From: Blakeslea trispora
Lineage: Eukaryota > Mucoromycota > Mucoromycetes > Mucorales > Choanephoraceae
Direction: 5' to 3'
Length of the DNA stretch: 64,000 nucleotides
Assembly: GCA_025331445.1 (NCBI GenBank)
Contig: JAIWNE010000061.1
Location: 124,001-188,000 of the forward strand
In this document: positions 57,810-64,000 of the stretch, one piece after another
Numbering within the stretch: the first letter of the stretch is position 1
Layout: each line of letters opens with the position of its first letter
Notes under the pieces: model-generated
The model's database searches: none
Told to the model about the DNA's origin: nothing
Seen by the model: only the letters and a program-made list of their open reading frames with translations
Position numbers and translations under genes: made by a program

Positions 57810-60010
57810 GTTTTGTAAAAGGAGTGAGACGAAGAACGTGCCATAGTTTGGAGTATACAAGGGAGTTGAGAACGGTAGCTCTGCCACGAACTGAAAGTTG
57901 TCTCTGCGAATGGATCTGACAGGTGGAATTAATGGCTGTCTCTAAGTTGGCAAAGGCGACTGATCGTTGTTTGATGCTGGAAATGATGGGAAAACCAAGG
58001 TAGCGGGCGGGAGAGGGTGATCGGTGATCGTGCCAAGATTGGATACCACTTTGTTGTAGGAGTTGTTGTCACTGTGGGTGGGGTCGGCCGGATAAAGAAA
58101 TCGCCTCTGTCTTGTGAAAGTTGAGTAGGGCGTTGGATGCGGAACTGTAGGTAGTGACGGCCGCCTTAAGGCGAGTGAAGTCCTGAGGGTTGTGAAGGAA
58201 GACAAGAGTATCATCAGCATAAGCGAGAATTTTGACTGTAAAGGAAGGAGAGGAGAGGGGAAGGAGAGGAGTGTGGGAGGCAGACAAGGATGGGGGTATG
58301 GGTACTGTGGGAGGTGGGGAGGTTGGATTGTGTGAAGGTGTGGAGCTGGGTGAAATAAATAGGTTAGCGATGTCCTCCAAGATGGTGTCAATATCAGGGG
58401 TTGTGTGTGGAAACGAGGGAGGGGATTCTTTGGAGAGTTGAAAGCCGATGAGTTCCGGGTCCTGATGAACCAGCCTCAGGAAAGGGTCGAATGCTATGTT
58501 GAAAAGGAGTGGACTGAACGGGTCGCCTTGGCGTAGACCTCTGTGTTGGGTGATGGGGGATTTGGTGAGGTAGCCATTGACATTGATAGCTATTTGTGTA
58601 GAGAAAAAAGGGAGTGAATTGTGTTGATCAAAACTTGTGGGATGCCAAAACTACGCATGATGGAGGAAAGGTATTCAGGATGGATCCGATCATACGCTTT
58701 TTCTTGATCTAAAAGTAAGGCAATGGTAGAAGAGTGAGAATGAGTGGCGATGAGTTTAGTGAGGTGAAGGGTGAGACCGGGATCGGCTATGAATCTACCA
58801 GGCATAAAGCCTAGTTGATGAGAGCTGATGTAAGGGTTAAGGTGGGTCATAAGGCGAGAGTTAAGAAGGCGAGTGAAGGTTTTGGCGTCGGTGTTTATGA
58901 GGGAAATGGGTCTCCAATTTCGAAGATCCGTCAAATCGCCCTTTTTTGGTAAGAGACACATACATGTCTGTTGCCAGCTAGGGGGGAAAATGCTGAGGGT
59001 GAGGGCGTCGTTATATACCTGTAAGGCAAGTTTGGCGGTAGGCGGGTGGTGAAGGAGGAGGGAAAGAATCTCATAAGGCAGCCCATCCACACCAGGGCTG
59101 CTGTTTCGAGGAGCCCGTTTAGAGCCTTCTCTAAGTTCGAGTAAGGTAAAAGGGCGTAGTAGGTCGGTTTGTTGCGAAAGGGTGAGGCGATGAGAAGAGG
59201 GGATGATGTCTGAGAGAGAGGTGACAGAGGTTTGGTCAATGGGTGAAGGAGTGTATAGGGCGGTATAAAAGGCAGTGGTAGCTGAGTGTAGTTCGGGAAC
59301 CGAATGGAATAGTTGGTTCGTCTGTGGGTGTTTCAGTACTGGCATATTGCGTTTAACGGCTCGTGAGGTGATAGTAGATTTGAGGTATCCGGCTGCTTTT
59401 TCTCCATTTTCTCGCCAAACCTTACCTGCACGTAATGCGAGAGTTTCCACTCGGTCTTGCTGAAGTAAGCCTATTTGTTTTTCGATCGTCTCTAAACGTA
59501 AAGGGAGAATGGAAGTTAGTATAAATTCTCTTAAAAGTTTGTTTCGTTTCCTTTGTAGGCGTGCTATCTGTCGTTGGGCTGCTGATGCTTTGCGTCGACC
59601 TGTTTTCCGAGCAATTGTCTGGACGAAGATCTTAATGTCATCCCATTGTTGTTGGGGAGAAGGAGCGGAAGGTGTTGTCTGAATGAATGCATGAAAGTCG
59701 TCAAGGCTAGTCGTCAATAGTTTTTGAAAGGTGGGATTGGTTGAGAGATTAGGGTGAGCCCGCCATAAGCCGGGTCCCTGTGAAGGAGAGGAAAATGCGA
59801 AGGTACATCCCAGAAAGGCATGGTCTGTCCAGATGGGATTAATGAAGTCTATTGTGGATGAGTGTAATTGCTGGAAAAGAAAAGGGGAGGCATATATGTA
59901 GTCTATAGTTGATTTAGTTCGTCCTCTGCGGAAGGTAGGAAGGATGGGTGAGGGATGTTCTGACTGTTGAGAACACTCAAAGAAGGAGGAGTGTAGAAAA
60001 TGATACCAGT
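57810..60010 (-). mobile_element. LINE, reverse-transcriptase part
   Basis: Contains a 375-codon ORF (58590-59717) with RT motifs RAPRNSSPGVDGLPYEIL, WQQTCMCLLPKKGDLTDLRNWRPISL, LGFMPGRFIADPGLT and LLLDQEKAYDRI; the reading then shifts frame in a short T-run near 58595. The remainder of RT lies in 57942-58391 and an overlapping frame, including the catalytic AYADDTLVFL. Upstream (about 59720-60010) the frame encodes the end of the endonuclease (RRGRTKSTIDYIYAS). Domain order matches L1/Tad-like LINEs with an apurinic-type endonuclease. It is broken by at least one frameshift, so defective. Confidence 0.9.
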
Positions 60011-60421
60011 TGTTGTATTCATACAGTACGGATCAAGTATTTAGCCACTTATGAATCCACAACCATTCTCTAATTCGACTTCAGCTTGTTTCATTTGACA
60101 TTCAATTCGGATAAACCTTCATTCAAGGTCAGGACTGACATCTTGCCAATAATTTACCAGTTACTGGGTTTAAGGTACAGATGGCCAATCATTCTATTTT
60201 AGTAATTCTTCTTTACAAGACTGTCATCATTCATCTCTCATCCGATTCGTTGTTATTATCCTAATCATCTACAAGCCTCTAGAAAAGTTTTACAATCTCA
60301 GTTGAAATATCATCTTCATGAAAAGTATAAATAGCACATCAATTTTGAAGTAAATAAAACATTATCTTTAGTCTGGTTAATTCCTTGGATTTATTTCATT
60401 GTGATTTATTGGATTATAACA
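60011..60421 (+). mobile_element. Solo LTR (family B) inserted in the LINE endonuclease
   Basis: 411 bp, TGTTGTATTC ... GATTATAACA, flanked by a perfect 5-bp duplication CCAGT (60006-60010 and 60422-60426). It has a TATAAATAG box on the plus strand at about 60325. Terminal sequences resemble family A but the interior is different. Confidence 0.9.
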
Positions 60422-60426
60422 CCAGT

Positions 60427-60466
60427 GATGATGTGGGTGTAGGTAATCCAAAGCGGTAAGGTCAAT
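60427..60466 (-). mobile_element. Sliver of the LINE endonuclease between two insertions
   Basis: About 40 bp encoding, on the minus strand, DLTALDYLHPHHH. It links the LINE endonuclease start (61354-61906) to the part below 60005, so both flanking LTR-type insertions hit the same LINE copy. Confidence 0.75.
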
Positions 60467-60471
60467 ATCCC

Positions 60472-61348
60472 TGTCGTATTTGGGCATATACAGAAGCCAG
60501 AACGACTTATAATCGGAAATTCAATTAATCATCATCAAAGTTTATTTTGACAGATAATGTCAAAATAACAATAAATCAAACAATGTTCACAAAGTTGGAA
60601 AACTAAAATCATTTCAGATATTACCAGAGGTAATTCTGAAATCAAACATCTAACAAGCATTGGTAAAAAGCGATGATATGATATATAAAGCGTTCAATGT
60701 GCCTAGCTAACACATTGAAAGCATGATCAGATTTATATTCATTGACTCTCTTCTCATCAATACTTGAAATAGCTATATGACATGACACATGTGATAGCAA
60801 GATGGTTGCATAGGCCTTATAATACCAAGGTAGCAGCATCTAACAAAACAAGCAATGATTGTAGAGATTTCATTATAAGAAAAGACTAAATCATTACTTG
60901 GATAAAGATAGTTCTGAGACATAATCACAAAGGGCTTGTCTATCGTTATCACCTAATCTAAACTGATCTAAACATCCAACGAAACAAGTGAACAAGTATG
61001 AAACAGTTATGCCTGATATATTGAAACACTAATCAAGATTAAACATATCTTGTCGAGCATAATTATTATCTCTCCAAGATATAAATCAAGTAAACAATAT
61101 ATCTCCACCTTATTCAAGGCGGGGGATGAAATCTGGCTACAGCCATCTTTCCATTAAGGTGACCAGTCATCCTAGTAGGAAAACTGCTCATACAGATAAA
61201 ATTATAACGGAGTGATTGATTGAAACCGAGATAGAAATAATATATAAACACAACATGGACTTGCAGTAGAATTAGTTCCCTCTCTTTCTTTTTAATAAAA
61301 AAATCGAGTTCCCTCTCATTGAATCTATCTGAGACTGCAAATATCACA
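60472..61348. mobile_element. 877-bp LTR-type insertion in the LINE endonuclease
   Basis: Bounded by TGTCGTATTTG and its imperfect inverse CAAATATCACA (TG...CA ends), with a perfect 5-bp duplication ATCCC (60467-60471 and 61349-61353). There is no coding sequence of note. Most likely a solo LTR of a third family; a non-autonomous element with short inverted ends is the alternative. Confidence 0.75.
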
Positions 61349-61906
61349 ATCCCTATCAGCATAGTCTGAGAGTTGGAAATTGAAATCGCCTAATAGAAGC
61401 ATAGGGACCGTGTTAGTGAATGGGTTGAGGGCGAGGTTGCCAGTATGTATGGAGTCATATTGTTTAAGGATAGGTAGGTGTAGGAGAGAGGTAAAGAAAG
61501 GTTTTCGTTCGTTAAGTTGAGCTGGGGCATATATGTTAAGGATGAGTATGGGAGGAAAAAGATGATTGATGTGGTGGACGTGGCAGGCAATGACTCGTTG
61601 GTCTCGAGTGATGAAGTCGGGTGTGATTTGGAGGAGGGGGTTGAGGGAGATGACACCGCAATGTTTTGTCCATATGGAAGAGTGAGCTCTAAATTGGGTG
61701 TTGAGGATATTCTGGTCGTCGGGAAGGGCTGCATGTGTTTCTTGAAGGCATAAGATGTCATAGCGTAGATCGCGAAGGTATCGGATGAAGTGAGAGCGTT
61801 GTGTAGGTTTGTTTTGTTTAATGAGGCTACGGTAATTGAGAGAACCTATGCGAAAGTGGTTAATAGTAGCTGAATGAGAGGAGGGGGGCACAGGAGATTG
61901 AGACAT
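61349..61906 (-). mobile_element. LINE, 5' part (AP endonuclease domain)
   Basis: The minus-strand frame beginning at 61904-61906 (MSQSPVPPSSHSA) encodes the exonuclease-endonuclease-phosphatase domain: FRIGSLNYRSLIKQ, YDILCLQETHA (catalytic Glu) and PMLLLGDFNFQLSDYADRD (catalytic Asp/Asn). It stops where the 877-bp insertion begins. No separate ORF1 is visible upstream. Confidence 0.88.
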
Positions 61907-63761
61907 AGGTTAAGGAGGTGAGGGGGTTTACATATTGACATATTGACATATTGTTAGTTATTTCCCAAAACACGCTTAAAAAATCGCCTTTTTTAGCCAA
62001 TCATACTACTGCTAGTTACCATAAAAGCAATAAATACTCGATAATTACACAAAAAAAAGCTTTTTGCCACAAATATTGGGAAAAAAAGACGAATATTGAG
62101 TAAAAGACGATACTTTTGATATCTTGGATCCAATTTTTTTTTGCTCATAAAATAAAACAAATTGAAATCTATAATATATTCAAAAATCAAAACGCAAAAC
62201 GGATGATATATATTTTTTCTTGAAATTTTAAATGGATATGGTAATTTTCTTTATAGTGACCCTACCTTCCATCTATATCCACAAAATCCGTACAAGCACT
62301 TTCTTTTTATATTTTTATTCGAGAAAAATATTTGATTGGATGCTTTGATGTTATTATACAAAATTATTACTTCAAAAAAGAAATGTTGCTTTAAAAGAAA
62401 CCTCTAGTAACCCCTTAATGTATTTGCTTTCAACCATCTGAAAGATCACTGCTCAAGTTGTACTCAAAGTCGCAAATACTTTTGGTTCATAAGATATCGA
62501 TCATACATTAGTGTCGACACTCTATAATAAAAATAAGGCTCATCTACTCTCTCTTTGATACGAGGTTTAGATATAGAAACAAGAACTCGTTCCAGATTTT
62601 AGTTAATTTAGTTTTCATTGAATGTTCTTTCATACCGTCTAGAAAATTTACTTTCTACAGACTGATGAATTAGCTATTCAAAGACATTTCGAGCAAAAAA
62701 TATGGAATGCTTTCGACATTGCTTGTGAGTTGACCAAAAAGCTAAATGTCAAAGTCTAATGCTGGTTTTAGTTTCTGGCTGAAGCTTTTTATGGGTTTTC
62801 TTTAACAACAGTTTACCTATATAATCAGCAAACCTGAATCTAATTAACGAAAAAAAAGTTGAGACAAATGCTTTGAACGCTTGATTTGGAGATGCATTTT
62901 ATGATTAAATACTATGATGTTTGGTTGTAGATAAAAAAATAAATAGCTATTAGTTTCTGGGGTAAAAATATTTCATGTATAGTTTCCTACCTCAACAGCT
63001 TTATGTTTTAAAGCTGTCTATTTTTCTTTTACTTTATAAAGATACATTGACAAAAATAGGTCTTCTACACTTGTAACCTGAAAATTAATTGGTGAAGCAC
63101 GTAAGCTACTTTTGTATAAGCGCAATTAGTTCCATAGTCTAATTAAAGAGTTAACTCTTTTGTACCCAATGTCAAGTAACTACACTCAATAAATATAAGT
63201 GCCAATCTAGAATGTTTTTGCGTTCACCTTTCATTCAAACAGTCAATCAAAGGCATTGCAACTAAACTATCTTTCACATGCTTTGCTATATATCTATCCT
63301 AAGATGAGTTAAACCTGTAATACATTGTATTGAGAACAAGATGCCAGAGCAATTTGACTGAATGATATGAGTGAAAGCAAAAATAACAAGACTTTTGCTG
63401 TTTATGGCATATAACATCAAAAGGAGAAACTTGCAAAGATGAAATTATTATCTATTTCGATGTAATGCAACAGCCACCTAATTGCACTGCTGAATGAAAA
63501 ATTTTCAAGTTGACAGACAGACAATGAGGCAAATATCTTCTTGTTTAAATCACACAAGCAATCTTGATTCAATTAATGTATATAGCCACTTGTCAGAAAC
63601 ATCTAAAAATACAAAGTGCTCTTTGATAATATTCTCTAGTCAGGAAAGCATAACGAGTACGCATCAAGAAACGCATAAATGCTTGAATTGAAAAAAAAAG
63701 TAACGAGAAGAGAGCTTTATTTGGATAAAATAAAGAAAACAACGATGTGGACTTCTTGATT
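61907..63761. other. AT-rich gene-poor region
   Basis: 1.85 kb. It starts with a short CATATTGA triplication at about 61930-61955. A stretch at 62661-62759 looks like a terminal exon (see findings), but no linked upstream exons were found. Otherwise no supported features. Confidence 0.4.
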
Positions 63762-63998
63762 TTATGCTGTTCTTTTTAGGAAGTGAACTGATAATGGACG
63801 AGAAGCTGTGTTGGTTATGAGTTTTTTTGGAAGTGTAGTAAAGAATCCGTCTAGCGCTCCAGCTTGTGAGTTGTGGTCCGCCTTTTTTGGTCGACCTCTT
63901 CCGCGCTTTGGGATATCAGACGTTTCATCTTGCTCAATCAAAATGTTTTTTCTAGGCCTTCCTCTTTTTCTTATTTGAGTAGAGTCTTCTTGTGCCAT
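63762..63998 (-). CDS. Small AT-hook protein with PIP-like motif
   Basis: A 78-codon ORF whose ATG is at 63996-63998, two bases from the window edge, so the true N-terminus or an upstream exon may lie outside. It holds two AT-hooks (RKRGRPRKN at about 9-17 and KRGRGRPKK at about 31-39), minor-groove DNA-binding motifs. About ten residues later is SQAGALDGFFTTLPKK, which resembles a PCNA-interacting peptide (hydrophobic residue, two residues, FF, basic flank) although Gln is one residue out of register. It ends SVHFLKRTA. Function is inferred only: a small chromatin protein that could contact the replication clamp. It could also be a fragment of a larger transposon or host protein. Confidence 0.5.
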   Translation of the reverse strand: MAQEDSTQIRKRGRPRKNILIEQDETSDIPKRGRGRPKKADHNSQAGALDGFFTTLPKKLITNTASRPLSVHFLKRTA

Positions 63999-64000
63999 CG

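Overview
The window looks like nuclear DNA of a Mucoromycota fungus (Mucorales-like). It is AT-rich, with compact genes whose exons are split by many short GT-AG introns (about 50-80 bp). It carries an oligoribonuclease, dynactin p50, the HOPS/CORVET subunit Vps18 and a BORC-like subunit, and transposons of types common in this lineage. Genus and species cannot be fixed from the sequence alone.

Layout. 1-15144 is a dense housekeeping block, nearly all on the minus strand: an unidentified Ser/Pro-rich protein (partial), RNase H2 subunit B, Vps18, dynactin p50, a possible 43-aa membrane peptide, Pol I subunit Rpa12, and eIF2B epsilon. These are followed by a plus-strand BORCS6-like gene and a large exonuclease-fold/RRM/RanBP2-zinc-finger protein whose exonuclease catalytic residues are mostly lost. 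15145-25579 is gene-poor, with a short Tc1/mariner-type MITE, an oligoribonuclease and a sugar transporter. 25580-33262 holds 6-phosphofructo-2-kinase/fructose-2,6-bisphosphatase, a TIR-bounded DNA transposon relic, a seven-TM receptor-like gene and a 92-bp-arm inverted repeat. 33806-36920 is an intact 960-codon Plavaka/tnp2-like transposase gene with a 12-bp minisatellite at its 3' end. 39138-48323 is a second housekeeping block: succinyl-CoA ligase beta, glucosamine-6-phosphate deaminase, the cleavage/polyadenylation factor Pfs2/WDR33, and a DHX35-like DEAH helicase.

48486-61906 is a transposon nest. It holds a dead TnpB/Fanzor-like gene, an orphan LTR, a very young Ty3/gypsy element, and a LINE in minus orientation. 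The LINE is cut by three LTR-type insertions, each with a perfect 5-bp target duplication. The window ends with about 1.9 kb of AT-rich DNA and a small AT-hook protein carrying a PCNA-binding-like motif.

The host genes do not form a pathway. Recurring themes are lysosome/vacuole trafficking (Vps18, BORCS6-like), RNA metabolism (RNase H2B, Rpa12, oligoribonuclease, Pfs2, DHX35, the pseudo-exonuclease) and sugar metabolism (transporter, PFK2/FBPase2, GlcN6P deaminase, succinyl-CoA ligase). The best candidates for undescribed biology are the catalytically dead exonuclease-RRM-ZnF protein, the small AT-hook/PIP-like protein, the Fanzor-like relic and the nested insertions. All gene models were spliced by eye. 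Where I list exact exons the summed length is a multiple of three.
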